A DNA stretch of 64,000 bases from Alteromonas aquimaris (GCF_026183695.1 NZ_JAPFRD010000002.1:322732-386731), one strand, 5' to 3'. Shown: positions 47,560 to 57,859, numbered from the stretch's first letter. The notes: generated by a model from the letters alone, not told the origin. Program-made: numbers and translations.

Positions 47560-48471
47560 ATGGAAACACTTGTAAAGATGGTCGACTTACCTTCTGATCT
47601 GTGGGTGTATCTACTCATAGACCTGGGTCTGGCGCTGTTGTTGTTATTGCTATTGAAGTGGATGGCGGGTGCATTCAGAAAAAGTTCGGTGACCGAAGAG
47701 CTTGGGGTCAAGGATAATTTTGCTTTTGGGATAAGCATCGCTGGCGGTATGTTATCGCTTTGTATCGTGCTAAGTTCTGTAGTTGGCAGACATGTGGGCC
47801 TGGGCTACGAAGAAGCCGCTGTCGGTATGCTAACCTTCGGGCTGGTGGGAATAATTCTGGTTAAATTCGGTCGCTTTGCGCACGACAAACTCGTGCTGAA
47901 TCGAATCGATAGTCAGGCGATGATCGCTGACAGAAGCGTCAGTGTAGCGCTAGTTGATGCAGCAAGCCTGATAGCTAGCGCCATCATCTTGCGCAGCATG
48001 ATGCTTTGGGTTGATGGTAGTGACGCAAATGCCATTATCGCTATCACGACAGGCTTTTTAGTGGTGCTGGCTGTATTGCTGGTGCTAACTCGACTAATTG
48101 AAAGAAGGTATGCGAAGGGAAATCAAAACGATTCATTTCAAGGCGCCTTGCGCAAAGGACAGTTAGCACTTGCCATTGAACATTCGGGGAATTTGCTAGG
48201 GACCGCAACCATCGTTTCCTCAGCGGGCAGTCTTTTAGACTATAACCCAGTGGGGTATGTCAGCAATGTTTCTGGCTGGCTCGGCGTTTCTGTGGTACTG
48301 ACTATTTCCTTGATGGTGTTGGTAACACTAAGTAAGCACGTTATCTTATTTGGTATGGATTTTCGTCAGGAAATTGATCAACAGCATAACGTGGGTGTGG
48401 CGTGTTTGGCATTAACCTTAAGTATCGGCATAGCGCTAATAGTTAACGGCGTGCTGGGGTTCTTAGGTTGA
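47560..48471 (+). CDS. DUF350 integral membrane protein
   Basis: A 303-residue protein with about eight helices arranged as two duplicated DUF350 units, each with the GISIAGGMLSLCIVLSS-like and IEHSGNLLGTATIVSSAGS-like pattern. Function is not established; family members occur beside metal or stress genes. Its last nine bases overlap the convergent GIY-YIG gene. Confidence 0.75.
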   Translation: METLVKMVDLPSDLWVYLLIDLGLALLLLLLLKWMAGAFRKSSVTEELGVKDNFAFGISIAGGMLSLCIVLSSVVGRHVGLGYEEAAVGMLTFGLVGIILVKFGRFAHDKLVLNRIDSQAMIADRSVSVALVDAASLIASAIILRSMMLWVDGSDANAIIAITTGFLVVLAVLLVLTRLIERRYAKGNQNDSFQGALRKGQLALAIEHSGNLLGTATIVSSAGSLLDYNPVGYVSNVSGWLGVSVVLTISLMVLVTLSKHVILFGMDFRQEIDQQHNVGVACLALTLSIGIALIVNGVLGFLG

Positions 48472-48825
48472 AGAGTTATCACTTTGAACGGCATCAAGCG
48501 CACAAACTAGCTGAACCTCGTCAAGTCGATGGGACGTGAGCAAGGATAATTTTTGGGATCTACTCAGGCGTTTTATGCGCCATTCAAGTTTTAAGGCCGT
48601 GGATTTATCTGACAGTTTAAAGATGGCTCTGAAGGTGTGCGGTTTACGGGCTTTTAAAAACTTTGCACCGCCCTGTAATACACCACAGTGCTGCCTGAAT
48701 CGACGTTTAGGGTCAGTGGTTGACCCCGTATATAGCATGCCACAATGTGTTTCAATCAGGTAAACATACCAGACAGGCTTTTGTGAGTCCTCAACCGTTG
48801 CTTCCACTGTTATACTAGTAACCAA
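48463..48825 (-). CDS. GIY-YIG nuclease-family protein
   Basis: About 120 residues of a single GIY-YIG domain: WYVYLIETHCGMLYTGSTTDPKRRFRQH at the N-terminus, RKPHTFRAIF and ALKLEWRIKRLSR with the catalytic Glu. It resembles YhbQ-like proteins. The start is uncertain because the open frame begins at TTG 48825 and the only upstream bases are 22 bp shared with hldE. Confidence 0.8.
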   Translation of the reverse strand: MVTSITVEATVEDSQKPVWYVYLIETHCGMLYTGSTTDPKRRFRQHCGVLQGGAKFLKARKPHTFRAIFKLSDKSTALKLEWRIKRLSRSQKLSLLTSHRLDEVQLVCALDAVQSDNSST

Positions 48826-48847
48826 TATTTAGAAATTAATAGAAATC

Positions 48848-50281
48848 ATGATTCTACCAGATTTTACTCAAGCTCGAATTTTAATTGTCGGCGACATAAT
48901 GTTAGACCGTTATTGGAAAGGGGGCACAAGTCGTATTTCTCCTGAAGCTCCGGTCCCAGTGATTAACATCGATGAAATAGAGGACCGCCCGGGTGGGGCT
49001 GCGAATGTGGCAATTAACGCTGCATCATTAGGTGCAAAGGTGACATTGTTAGGTTTGTGTGGAGAAGATGACAATGCCCAGATACTCCGAGCGAGGCTGG
49101 AATCCTACGGGGTGAAATGTTGCTTTTTGCCTGTTTCAGGGTTCGCTACAATCACTAAACTGCGTGTGTTAAGCAGGAATCAACAATTATTACGTATGGA
49201 TTTTGAGAAAAGCTTTGCCCAGGTTGATAAAACGCCCCTGGCTGAGCATTTCTCAGCACAACTGCATAATGCAGATTTAGTGGTATTTTCTGATTATAAC
49301 AAAGGGGCGCTCAGTGATGTGAGAGCGCTGATTGATGAGGCTAAAAAACAGCACAAACCCGTTGTCGTTGACCCTAAAGGCAGTGACTTTGCAAAGTATC
49401 AAGGGGCAAGTGTATTAACGCCTAATATGGCTGAACTAGAAGCTATCGTGGGAGAGATCGTGCATGAGTCTCAGCTATCGGAAAAGGCGACAAACTTGAA
49501 AGACTCGCTGGCGCTAGATAATTTACTCGTAACCCGCTCTGAAAAAGGTATGTCTTTGTACAGTGCTGATGCTCCTTTTCATTTGCCTGCGAAAGCACGA
49601 GAGGTATTTGATGTTACCGGAGCAGGTGACACCGTTGTATCCACACTCGCAGTCGCGCTGGCGTGTGGCCAAACAACTCAACAAGCTTGCGTGCTGGCAA
49701 ATATAGCTGCCTCAATAGTAGTGGGTAAACTAGGCACTTCCGTTATAACACCCACAGAATTGGCATTAGCTTTGAATGAACAAAGCGGTCACCTTGATGG
49801 TGGGGTTATGAACGAAGATCAGTTGATACGCGCTGTTGAACAGGCAAAAAGCAATGGAGAACGGGTCGTGATGACCAATGGTTGTTTTGATATATTGCAC
49901 GCAGGGCATGTATCTTATCTTCAGGCAGCGGCGCAATTAGGTGACAGATTGATAGTTGCGGTAAACACTGATGAGTCTGTGACTCGATTAAAAGGGCCAG
50001 GTAGGCCGGTTAATTCGGTCGACAGACGCATGGCGGTGCTGGCGGGATTAAGCGCGGTAGATTGGGTAGTGCCATTTTCTGAGCAGACTCCGCAGCGATT
50101 GATCGGCCGACTATTACCTGACGTTCTGGTAAAAGGCGGGGATTACACAGTGGAAAAGATCGCCGGTGCAAATGAGGTACAAGCCAATGGTGGGGAAGTC
50201 AGGGTACTCCACTTTGAAGAAGGTGTGTCGACCACGGGTATAATTGAACAAATTGTCGGTAAGAACGTAAAACTACAGTAA
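48848..50281 (+). CDS. hldE: Bifunctional heptose kinase/adenylyltransferase
   Basis: A 477-residue two-domain enzyme of ADP-heptose synthesis for lipopolysaccharide. The N-terminal PfkB-type kinase domain ends in [18 protein letters not shown]; the C-terminal nucleotidyltransferase opens with [22 protein letters not shown] (HxGH motif). Sizes match E. coli HldE. It phosphorylates heptose 7-phosphate and then transfers AMP to heptose 1-phosphate. Only 22 bp separate it from the divergent GIY-YIG gene, so its promoter must lie inside or near that gene. Confidence 0.95.
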   Translation: MILPDFTQARILIVGDIMLDRYWKGGTSRISPEAPVPVINIDEIEDRPGGAANVAINAASLGAKVTLLGLCGEDDNAQILRARLESYGVKCCFLPVSGFATITKLRVLSRNQQLLRMDFEKSFAQVDKTPLAEHFSAQLHNADLVVFSDYNKGALSDVRALIDEAKKQHKPVVVDPKGSDFAKYQGASVLTPNMAELEAIVGEIVHESQLSEKATNLKDSLALDNLLVTRSEKGMSLYSADAPFHLPAKAREVFDVTGAGDTVVSTLAVALACGQTTQQACVLANIAASIVVGKLGTSVITPTELALALNEQSGHLDGGVMNEDQLIRAVEQAKSNGERVVMTNGCFDILHAGHVSYLQAAAQLGDRLIVAVNTDESVTRLKGPGRPVNSVDRRMAVLAGLSAVDWVVPFSEQTPQRLIGRLLPDVLVKGGDYTVEKIAGANEVQANGGEVRVLHFEEGVSTTGIIEQIVGKNVKLQ

Positions 50282-50374
50282 GTGATTATATGTAAATAAC
50301 ATGAATAGCTGTCAAACGGCTATTCATATAAGCTAGCACTTTTAGCATAGCCAAACAGATAAGCGGTAACATAC

Positions 50375-51460
50375 ATGTATGAAAGTTATTATGGGCTGGA
50401 TTCCAAGCCGTTTCAGCTCACGCCAGACCCGGCGTTTTTCTTTGCCAGTAAATGGCATAAACGGGCTATGTCCTATCTTCAATATGGATTGTCTCAAGCT
50501 GAAGGTTTCATCGTCATCACGGGCGATATCGGGACAGGAAAAACCACTATTGCTAACAGCCTGCTTGCAGAAATCGAAGACGATATCGTCGCAGCGCAAA
50601 TTGTAACGCCTAAATTATCTCCGGATGAATTGGTAAAAATGGTGGCGGCTAAATTTGACTTAGAAGTAGCCGGACTATCCAAAGCTGATATTTTAGATGT
50701 GCTCGAACACTTTCTATATGACTTGAGTAAGCAAGGTAAGCGAGCGCTGCTACTAGTCGATGAGGCGCAAAACTTGCCGCTCGAAACGATTGAAGAACTG
50801 CGCATGCTGTCTAACTTTCAACAATTTGGAAAACCTCTATTACAAAGTTTTCTATTAGGACAGGAAGAGCTGCAACCCATATTACGCGCGCCAAATATGG
50901 AACAGTTTAGGCAACGTATTGTGGCTTCTTGTCATCTGGCGCCGATGACCGAGGATGAGACACAACATTATATTGAGTTTCGAATGCAGCACGCAGGCTG
51001 GCAGGGCCACCGACTGTTATCGGACAAAGCCTTTTCTCATATATATCAGTTCACCCGTGGGGTACCAAGAAAAATCAATACATTGATGGACCGTATTTTG
51101 TTATACGGATTTCTTGAAGAGTTAGAGGTGTTAACAGAAGAAGCGGTCAACGCGGTAATAGACGAAGTGAAAGATGAGATGTTTGTTCCTCACACGCCAC
51201 AATTCGAAGAGCCAGAGGAGCAACAAGAGTCTCAAGGAGCGAATAGCGCTAATGAGGGAGCCTTCAAACCTACTCAAAAGGTTCTTACGCCCAATGGGAA
51301 TGAAATTAAGGAAGTCGAGTACTATAAAGGGATGTTAAGCGAGTTGGTGGATGCGTTGGACGATGCCATTAGTCATAAAATTAAGCTGACGCAATATATA
51401 GATAAATTGTTGAAGAAAAAATATCGCACCTATGTGCGTCTAAAAGGTGATGAAGACTAA
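50375..51460 (+). CDS. XrtA/PEP-CTERM system-associated ATPase, ExeA-like
   Basis: A 361-residue AAA+ protein. MYESYYGLDSKPFQLTPDPAFFF at the N-terminus, Walker A GDIGTGKTT near residue 51, Walker B ALLLVDEAQNLP near 127 and sensor region RGVPRKINTLMDR are typical of the ExeA-like ATPases that accompany exosortase A loci. The last about 90 residues are acidic and then coiled coil. The neighbouring genes for export, chain length and glycosyl transfer make this assignment stronger. Its role is thought to be in assembly of the polysaccharide machinery; the details are not known. Confidence 0.85.
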   Translation: MYESYYGLDSKPFQLTPDPAFFFASKWHKRAMSYLQYGLSQAEGFIVITGDIGTGKTTIANSLLAEIEDDIVAAQIVTPKLSPDELVKMVAAKFDLEVAGLSKADILDVLEHFLYDLSKQGKRALLLVDEAQNLPLETIEELRMLSNFQQFGKPLLQSFLLGQEELQPILRAPNMEQFRQRIVASCHLAPMTEDETQHYIEFRMQHAGWQGHRLLSDKAFSHIYQFTRGVPRKINTLMDRILLYGFLEELEVLTEEAVNAVIDEVKDEMFVPHTPQFEEPEEQQESQGANSANEGAFKPTQKVLTPNGNEIKEVEYYKGMLSELVDALDDAISHKIKLTQYIDKLLKKKYRTYVRLKGDED

Positions 51461-51465
51461 TAAAA

Positions 51466-51512
51466 ATGGCCTCACTAGTTGGTCTTTCCCGCTCCCGCTA
51501 GTGTGGGCTTTA
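51466..51512. terminator. Imperfect hairpin between convergent genes
   Basis: CACTAG (51473-51478) pairs with CTAGTG (51498-51503), flanked by GCC and GGC with a bulge, followed by TTTATAG. It may terminate the ATPase gene from the left or the outer-membrane gene from the right. Confidence 0.4.
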
Positions 51513-51546
51513 TAGTTCCTACAGTTTCGTCACCTGGGTGGGTTTA

Positions 51547-53205
51547 TCAGTCGAACATATAGCGCACGCCTACACTTAATCTTATATCCCTATAGTCAGA
51601 GCCATATCTGCCAGAACCATAATTTCCGTTTTTATCTAAAAAGGTTAAATAGCTCTGAAAAAGCAATCGGGGATTAAGGTATTTATCGAAGCCCGTGTGT
51701 ATGGATAAATTTTTGGTCTCACCATCAGTGAGGGTGGGAGAACGCTGAGTTGAGATGGCGTAAGCTAAATTATTTATAAAATAAAGATTTCTATTTAAGC
51801 GATATCTTGACTCCACCGATACAGCGTCAGTCTCTCTACTTAGTTGACGTCCCAGAGACTCTTCGTCACTCACTTGGAAGGAGACGTTTAGGGTCATTTT
51901 TCCCTTTTCATATCCAACGGTTGCGATTAACGATTCGCGCAAAATTACGCTATCGTCCAGTGAAAAATTTTCCTCCAAAATAGGGATAACTTGCTCACCT
52001 TCAACAGGGATATAACTTAGATCATCTTGCGCATCACACCCTGCGAGGGTCCCAATATCAAGCGGACATACGTAAATCCCGATTGGAGTGGATTCTGTAA
52101 GTAAACGAGTCGTGTTGGTAACGCGGTCATGATAGACCAGGCTTGCGCTGGTATATTTAGTTTGATAATTAACTGCAGCAGATGCCCGCCGTCCGTAATT
52201 ATTTTTGCCTAAATCCAAATCTACCGATGTACGGGGCGAAAATGCCCATTTTAGATCTGCGCCAACGAATTGTTCACCATCAATATTCGGATCATCGGAT
52301 ATAGACTCATTTACTGTTAAAGCAATATACCGATTACTCGATTGTCGGTAAACAACCCCGGCTCCAACGCTTGAGAATTCATCTCTGTCGTTAAGCGCCG
52401 CTCGATTTTCAGAAACTTCATTTTGCTCATGATAGCCTGTAAGTCTGACACCCCAGTTGCCATAAACGAGCGTGTCAGCAAAGGCGCTAGCATCCCGACT
52501 AATAAAATCATCTAAGCCGCGAGAAGAACGTTCGGTTTTATTATAAGAGCCCTTAGCCTCCCAGTACAATCGCTTAGCCTCATCACCGTTATACAGTCTT
52601 CCTCTAGCATTATAATTCTTACTATCTACAGCAAAATCTCTAAATAGAGAGGAATCGTCTGCATCAGTTTCTCCATAACTAATTGACGCAACACTCCTGA
52701 ACCAATCACCCTGGAGTAGAGTCAAGCGCGCACCGAATCGGTCAGTTTGAGCACTAACTAGATTGTCATCACTGTTTAACTTATCTGCAATCAAAAAATC
52801 CCCAGCACTCACATTTCTGTATTGCAGGTTGCCGGCTCCAGAAAAAGTGAGGAAATTTTCAATAGCTTCCCAATTTAAGTTGTATTCATATTCAGGAAAT
52901 GTATCGCTGTCAGGGGCCGATGATCCTTCTCTTTGAAGGTGGGTAACAGAACCTATCCAGTGGCCTTTGAGAGACTTCGTTTCGACTTGAGCTCCAACTA
53001 CCGGCTTTAACTGGAGAGAAAACACATCGTTATTGCCTAGCCGGTTGGAGTCAATGTTTTGATATATCAAATCTGATTCAACACTAGCCTCAAAATTAAC
53101 TGCACCGAAAGTGGGAAAAGTTGTTAATGCTATACTGGTAGCAATAACACTGCTTTTTACCGCTGCCTTAAAACTATGGGGCTTATTAATTTTGGTCTTC
53201 TGCAT
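51547..53205 (-). CDS. XrtA/PEP-CTERM system outer-membrane beta-barrel protein
   Basis: About 552 residues with a signal peptide (KSSVIATSIALTTFPTFGA|VN) and a large strand-rich region ending in DIRLSVGVRYMFD. In length and place it matches the PEP-CTERM-associated outer-membrane protein family (TIGR03016 type), probably the outer-membrane pore of the polysaccharide. I start at ATG 53205 (GGA seven bases upstream), so it overlaps the kinase stop by 20 bases. Last gene of the four-gene operon. Confidence 0.75.
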   Translation of the reverse strand: MQKTKINKPHSFKAAVKSSVIATSIALTTFPTFGAVNFEASVESDLIYQNIDSNRLGNNDVFSLQLKPVVGAQVETKSLKGHWIGSVTHLQREGSSAPDSDTFPEYEYNLNWEAIENFLTFSGAGNLQYRNVSAGDFLIADKLNSDDNLVSAQTDRFGARLTLLQGDWFRSVASISYGETDADDSSLFRDFAVDSKNYNARGRLYNGDEAKRLYWEAKGSYNKTERSSRGLDDFISRDASAFADTLVYGNWGVRLTGYHEQNEVSENRAALNDRDEFSSVGAGVVYRQSSNRYIALTVNESISDDPNIDGEQFVGADLKWAFSPRTSVDLDLGKNNYGRRASAAVNYQTKYTSASLVYHDRVTNTTRLLTESTPIGIYVCPLDIGTLAGCDAQDDLSYIPVEGEQVIPILEENFSLDDSVILRESLIATVGYEKGKMTLNVSFQVSDEESLGRQLSRETDAVSVESRYRLNRNLYFINNLAYAISTQRSPTLTDGETKNLSIHTGFDKYLNPRLLFQSYLTFLDKNGNYGSGRYGSDYRDIRLSVGVRYMFD

Positions 53206-54073
53206 AATAGTATCCGTAATAACCAGCTCCTTCGGGATCGGAATCAATAGATTTATTCACTACGAATCCTATTGCCATATTAGAGCTTAAGCGTTCAACT
53301 GCATATCTAATATCTGACAGCTTAGATTTTCCTTCTTCGACTACAACAACCGCTTGTCCTGCAAAATTCGCCAGCACTGCGGTTTCATTAATTCCTATCA
53401 GAGGAGGGGTATCGATTATAACAATTCGATCCGGATATCTATTGGCGAATTCATCCACTGTCTTGTGCATTTTTCTGCTTGCCAGTAGTTCAGTAGTTGA
53501 ATGATGAGATTTACCTGCTGGGATAATTTTCAGTTTATCTGCATTTGTGGGATATAACACATCAGCAATATCATCAACTTCCCCTGTTAAATACTCAATA
53601 ATGCCTTTTCGACCTTGTAAACCAAATGTATTCAATACGTTTGGCTTTAATACATCTGCATCAACGAGCAGAACCGTTTTATCTTGTTCTGAAGCAATAC
53701 TCAAGGCTAGATTTACCGCGGTAAAGGTTTTACCTTCAGATGGTCGGGCACTCGTCACCATTATAATGTTGCTGTTATTAAGTGTTTTCGAGAGGGGACC
53801 GAAAGCGTTCTTTATAAGCTTACGCTTAATCTCTCGATATTCTTCATTTATCTGTGTTCGCCCGCCATCTAATGTAACCAGACCATTTTCTGTCAAACGT
53901 TTAAAGTCTATATCAAAAGATTCGGTATCGCTGATGCGGACTGGTGATACGGGGGGGCGTTCCACTTCTGGCTTAACTGCAACATTCGCAGAGGATGTAG
54001 GTACATCCTGCTGTTTTTTTAATGCTTGAGCTTCCCGTTGCTTTTGTAGCGCTTTTTCAATGGTACTTCTCAT
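53186..54073 (-). CDS. XrtA-associated tyrosine autokinase
   Basis: A 295-residue BY-kinase domain protein. Walker A is in VTSARPSEGKTF near residue 113, Walker A' is VLLVDADVLKPN, Walker B is IVIIDTPPL, and a C-terminal tyrosine-rich tail reads YYGYYYAEDQ. The membrane chain-length protein that activates such kinases is the next gene upstream; their stop and start overlap (TAATG). Autophosphorylation of the tail should control polymer length and export. The N-terminal ~80 residues are a charged linker. Confidence 0.85.
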   Translation of the reverse strand: MRSTIEKALQKQREAQALKKQQDVPTSSANVAVKPEVERPPVSPVRISDTESFDIDFKRLTENGLVTLDGGRTQINEEYREIKRKLIKNAFGPLSKTLNNSNIIMVTSARPSEGKTFTAVNLALSIASEQDKTVLLVDADVLKPNVLNTFGLQGRKGIIEYLTGEVDDIADVLYPTNADKLKIIPAGKSHHSTTELLASRKMHKTVDEFANRYPDRIVIIDTPPLIGINETAVLANFAGQAVVVVEEGKSKLSDIRYAVERLSSNMAIGFVVNKSIDSDPEGAGYYGYYYAEDQN

Positions 54074-55635
54074 TACAACACACCCGGTATCTGTATATTA
54101 AAAATTACTGTACTCACCAGAAATCCATACATTAGAACAATAACGCTCGATGAGGCTACAAATATTGCCATATGCGTACGATTACGCTTCAAAATCGAGT
54201 CGGCATGTAAATGACTCACTACACCCCACACAGGGTACTCGGTAATATCGGACAGTTGATTAGCCCTTACTAAAACAGGAGCTAACTGGCTTATTAAAAA
54301 CGCTATGGCTACGCCCACGCCGAAACCAACAAGTAATACCATCGAATACAGCAAGATTCTATTTGGTCCGGCTGGTTCGTTTGGCACCAGCGGCGGCTCA
54401 ATTATTCTAAACTGGAATTCTTCAGCAGAGACTTCTGCTCGACGCGAAAGATCAGCAGACTCTCGTCTGGATAACAGCTCTTCATAACGTTTCTTAGTGA
54501 TGCCATAATCGCGGTTTAGAGAGGCAAGCTCTGCTTCGATTTGAGGCACCAAATCCACCTTTGAATCTAAGCTGGTGATTTTATTTTGTAAGCTTTTCTC
54601 TTTAACTTTCAACGAGGCGATATGGCTTTGTAACCGACTCACTTCCAACGCAAGCTGACTATTGAGCTCCCCTACAGGTTGACCCGAAGCTAATCCTTGC
54701 TCTTCAAGAAACTGCCGGAGTTCTTCATCACGAGATTTTTCAAGTTGCGCGAGCAGAGCTTTTGTCTCAATCACATCCGGATGCTGATCAGTGAAGCGAA
54801 GCGTAAGATTATCCAGCTGATCCTCTAACGCCTTGATGCGGTCATCATAGCGAGTTTGCAAACCTACATCGCCTTCACTTCGAACGCCAAAGCTATCCGA
54901 GACTTTTGAAGAAATTTGCCCTTTGACAGTTTCAATTTGGCGCTGGGTCTGCTCAATTTCCAATTGAGTAGCTTCAAGCTGGTTTTTGTACTCTAGCAAT
55001 GAGTTGTAAAAAGTACCCTGAAGCGGTAAGACGTCACTATACTTACGTTTAAAGTCGGCTAACCTTTGTTCCGCATCAGATAACCGAGTTTCATAATCGG
55101 CTATCTGTTCATCCAGGAATCGTCCTGCGGTATCGGTATCCCGCCGATTGTTACCCAGTGAACCTTCAACAAACAGTTCCAATGTTTCCTGCACAACCCG
55201 CTGCGCAACATTTGGATTTCGGTGTTGGTAATTAATAGTAAAAATATTATCTTTGCCAGTAGACTCGAGAGTGATGTCATCGCTAAGTCGGTCAATGAGA
55301 TCACTAAACTGCCTGTCAGTTTTTACAGTTATGTCGAGATCACTTTCTCTGGCAATTGTTTCCAGATTCGATCTGCTCAACAACGTTTGCGCCATCATCT
55401 GAATCTCTTCCCTTGGATCCGTTTGAATTGCAATATCCTGCAATATAGGCCTTAAAGGTGAGCCAGTATCCACATAGACAGTCGCGTTTGACTGATATTG
55501 ATTAGGTAATGTTGCTACATACAAAAAGCCGATTGGACAGATTATCCATGAGCAAATTATTATGATGCGCTTTTTTATCCAGATGCCCTTCAAAAAGTCG
55601 AGCAACTGGTTTATAGATGGTTGTAAATCCTGCAT
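54073..55635 (-). CDS. XrtA-system polysaccharide chain-length determinant (Wzz/PCP family)
   Basis: A 520-residue polysaccharide co-polymerase. One helix near residues 20-40 (IIIICSWIICPIGFLYVA), a Wzz domain, long coiled coil (about 180-400) with DAEQRLADFKRKYSDVLP, and a C-terminal helix preceded by the proline-rich EPPLVPNEPAGPNR motif. A second C-terminal helix ends the protein. It pairs with the tyrosine autokinase downstream to regulate chain length. Family: Wzz/GumC-type PCP-2. Confidence 0.85.
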   Translation of the reverse strand: MQDLQPSINQLLDFLKGIWIKKRIIIICSWIICPIGFLYVATLPNQYQSNATVYVDTGSPLRPILQDIAIQTDPREEIQMMAQTLLSRSNLETIARESDLDITVKTDRQFSDLIDRLSDDITLESTGKDNIFTINYQHRNPNVAQRVVQETLELFVEGSLGNNRRDTDTAGRFLDEQIADYETRLSDAEQRLADFKRKYSDVLPLQGTFYNSLLEYKNQLEATQLEIEQTQRQIETVKGQISSKVSDSFGVRSEGDVGLQTRYDDRIKALEDQLDNLTLRFTDQHPDVIETKALLAQLEKSRDEELRQFLEEQGLASGQPVGELNSQLALEVSRLQSHIASLKVKEKSLQNKITSLDSKVDLVPQIEAELASLNRDYGITKKRYEELLSRRESADLSRRAEVSAEEFQFRIIEPPLVPNEPAGPNRILLYSMVLLVGFGVGVAIAFLISQLAPVLVRANQLSDITEYPVWGVVSHLHADSILKRNRTHMAIFVASSSVIVLMYGFLVSTVIFNIQIPGVL

Positions 55636-55653
55636 TAATTTGTTCCGATGCTG

Positions 55654-56295
55654 CTAGAACCAAGCTTCTGGGATAATAATAATATCACCAGGAAGAATAT
55701 CCACGTTCTTAGATATGTTTCCTTTTCGAATAAGATCATCTATATCTATATCAAATGTTCGTTTTTTACCATCAACCACTCGTACCAACTTGGCATCGTT
55801 GCCATCTGCAAACTCGGTCAAACCGCCTACCGCAATCATTAAATCAAGCAACGTCATATTCTTAGTATAATTAACAACTTTAGGATTCATGGCTTCACCA
55901 ATCACCCTAACCTGTTCACTGAGCGGTCCAGAAAACGAATTAACACTAATCGTCACTCGCGGGTTATTGATATATGTAGATAATTTATCTTCTATTTCTC
56001 TAGCGAGCTGAGTCGGCGTCTTACCTGCTACCTGAATATCTTCTACTAGCGATGTAGTAACTTTACCATCCGGTCTTACAGTAAACGTGCCTGAGATATC
56101 AGGGTTTCGCCAAACGAAAATATTCAACGTATCGCCAGGACCAATTAAATACTGATACTCACTCACATCAGTGGTAAGTGATGCGTGCGTGCTTGCTTCA
56201 GGTAAGGTTGAACTTGAATTTAACGTGCTGCAACCTGCTAAAAGCGTAATTGAGGTTCCAAGTGCTATATATAATAAAGATTTAGAACAGTACAT
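55654..56295 (-). CDS. XrtA-system polysaccharide export protein, lipoprotein
   Basis: A 213-residue outer-membrane polysaccharide export protein (Wza family). Lipobox LLAGC, a poly-export domain (YLIGPGDTLNIFVWRNPDISGTFTVRPDGKVTTSLVEDI), then a SLBB domain with EQVRVIGEAMNPKVVNYTKNMTLLDLMIAVGGLTEFA. It is shorter than Wza and lacks the C-terminal helix that forms the outer-membrane pore, so the large barrel protein at the end of the operon may supply it. First gene of the operon; divergent promoter shared with the glycosyltransferase. Confidence 0.85.
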   Translation of the reverse strand: MYCSKSLLYIALGTSITLLAGCSTLNSSSTLPEASTHASLTTDVSEYQYLIGPGDTLNIFVWRNPDISGTFTVRPDGKVTTSLVEDIQVAGKTPTQLAREIEDKLSTYINNPRVTISVNSFSGPLSEQVRVIGEAMNPKVVNYTKNMTLLDLMIAVGGLTEFADGNDAKLVRVVDGKKRTFDIDIDDLIRKGNISKNVDILPGDIIIIPEAWF

Positions 56296-56392
56296 AAGAG
56301 ATCATCCTGCGCTCGAATGGTTAAATTTTTATCGTAATGTAATTTACCCTACGGTAAATACCACTATAATGCCATCATCATTTGTAGTCTAT

Positions 56393-56411
56393 TACAATAA
56401 TTATCATTATT
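56393..56411. promoter_or_regulatory. Possible Fur-like site in the divergent promoter region
   Basis: TACAATAATTATCATTATT matches the 19-bp Fur consensus in reverse orientation at 15 of 19 positions. It lies between the divergent exporter and glycosyltransferase genes, about 36-54 bp upstream of the latter start. The region is very AT-rich, so chance is possible. Confidence 0.35.
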
Positions 56412-56446
56412 ATGTTCACTTTAGAAGTAAAATTAGGGGGCCAAGG

Positions 56447-57859
56447 GTGGCACTAAACAGGCGTAATCAAAGTAAGCGTTCCAATATTCTGGTTATTACA
56501 GAAGCTTTATTAATCGCTTACATGGGATATATTACACACTTTATCCTTGCTCAAATTAATATTAGCCCTTCGGTTCCTATTGAAAAGCTGATGGTTAATG
56601 TAGGAATGTTAACTATCGCAATATTGATATGTTCTTTGTCAGTAGGTTTGTATGAAACCAAACTCAGAGAAACATTCAGAGGAATAATCAGACGAATATT
56701 TGTCAGTGTGGGGTTGAGTTATTTCTTTGTAGAATTAATCAGCCGCACATTCTTCGACGCATTGATGATGCATCCGTATTTTCTTCCTGCTGCGGTTTGT
56801 ACGATTATCATAACTCTTGTTGTGTTTAGATACTTCACCAATAGACTAGGATTGCTAGGTCTGGGGAAAATGCGCATCGTAGTTCTTGGGGCAGGGGAAC
56901 GTGCTTCAATAATAGAAAAACGAATGCGCCGTGATGTTGATCGAATTGGCTTTGAACTACTTGGGTTTATCCCGATTCCCGGCGATAACCGTGAAGACGG
57001 AATTCGCAAAGAAAAGATCATTCATGTAAAGGTTGATGAAAATTTTCAGCAATTCATCGCGGATAATGATGTTGAGGAGATTGTGATTGCCTGTGATCAG
57101 CGCCGCGGCACGTTGCCCATCGATGTATTGTTTGAATGTCGCTTGCGCGGCGTGGAAGTAACCGACTTACTTGACTTTATGGAACGTGAAACGGGCCAGA
57201 TTGTGGTTAATTTAATGTACCCTAGCTGGGTAATTTATTCGAATGGCTTTCAAAGTCAAAACTATTTACGAGATGCTTTAGATTATTTTTTAAATGCTTT
57301 CCTGGCGACATTTGTCCTTCTTTTCACCTGGCCTTTCATGTTACTCACCGCCCTGATTATCTGGTTGGATGACGGCAGGCGCACCCGCACATCGGTCTTT
57401 TATAAACAGGAACGAGTTGGCCTTAATGGAAAGCTATTTAATATAATAAAGTTTCGCAGCATGCGGCCTGACGCAGAGAAAGATGGTGCGAAATGGGCCA
57501 GTAAGAATGATGATAGAGTGACCCGGATAGGGCATTTTATTCGCAAATATCGCGTCGATGAGCTTCCACAACTAATTAACGTGTTCAAGGGTGAGATGGC
57601 TTTCATTGGGCCCAGACCTGAACGCCCTGAATTTGTAGAGAAGTTAGTTAGAGAAGTCCCATACTACAATCAGCGCCATAATGTTAAGCCAGGGCTAGCA
57701 GGATGGGCACAGCTCAATTATCCGTATGGTGCCAGCGTTGAAGACTCGATGGAAAAATTAAAGTTTGATCTGTATTACGTCAAACATCAGAGTATGTTAC
57801 TGGATATTTTGATCTTAATTCGCACTGTCGAAGTTGTATTGTTTGGTAAAGGTCGGTAA
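56447..57859 (+). CDS. XrtA-system polyprenyl-phosphate sugar transferase (TIGR03013 type)
   Basis: A 470-residue membrane protein: four N-terminal helices, a Rossmann-like CoA-binding domain (MRIVVLGAGERASIIEKRM), a fifth helix (about 375-400) and the bacterial sugar transferase domain with KQERVGLNGKLFNIIKFRSM, DELPQLINVFKGEMAFIGPRPERPEF and NVKPGLAGWAQLNYPYGAS. It should start the polymer by adding a sugar phosphate to undecaprenyl phosphate. Start GTG 56447 is chosen for AGGGGG six bases upstream and the family's length; the longer frame would run antisense into the exporter gene. Confidence 0.85.
   Translation: MALNRRNQSKRSNILVITEALLIAYMGYITHFILAQINISPSVPIEKLMVNVGMLTIAILICSLSVGLYETKLRETFRGIIRRIFVSVGLSYFFVELISRTFFDALMMHPYFLPAAVCTIIITLVVFRYFTNRLGLLGLGKMRIVVLGAGERASIIEKRMRRDVDRIGFELLGFIPIPGDNREDGIRKEKIIHVKVDENFQQFIADNDVEEIVIACDQRRGTLPIDVLFECRLRGVEVTDLLDFMERETGQIVVNLMYPSWVIYSNGFQSQNYLRDALDYFLNAFLATFVLLFTWPFMLLTALIIWLDDGRRTRTSVFYKQERVGLNGKLFNIIKFRSMRPDAEKDGAKWASKNDDRVTRIGHFIRKYRVDELPQLINVFKGEMAFIGPRPERPEFVEKLVREVPYYNQRHNVKPGLAGWAQLNYPYGASVEDSMEKLKFDLYYVKHQSMLLDILILIRTVEVVLFGKGR

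Noticed and set aside
56171..56446. N-terminal extension of the glycosyltransferase
   Set aside because: It runs antisense to the export protein gene and precedes a good ribosome-binding site and GTG.
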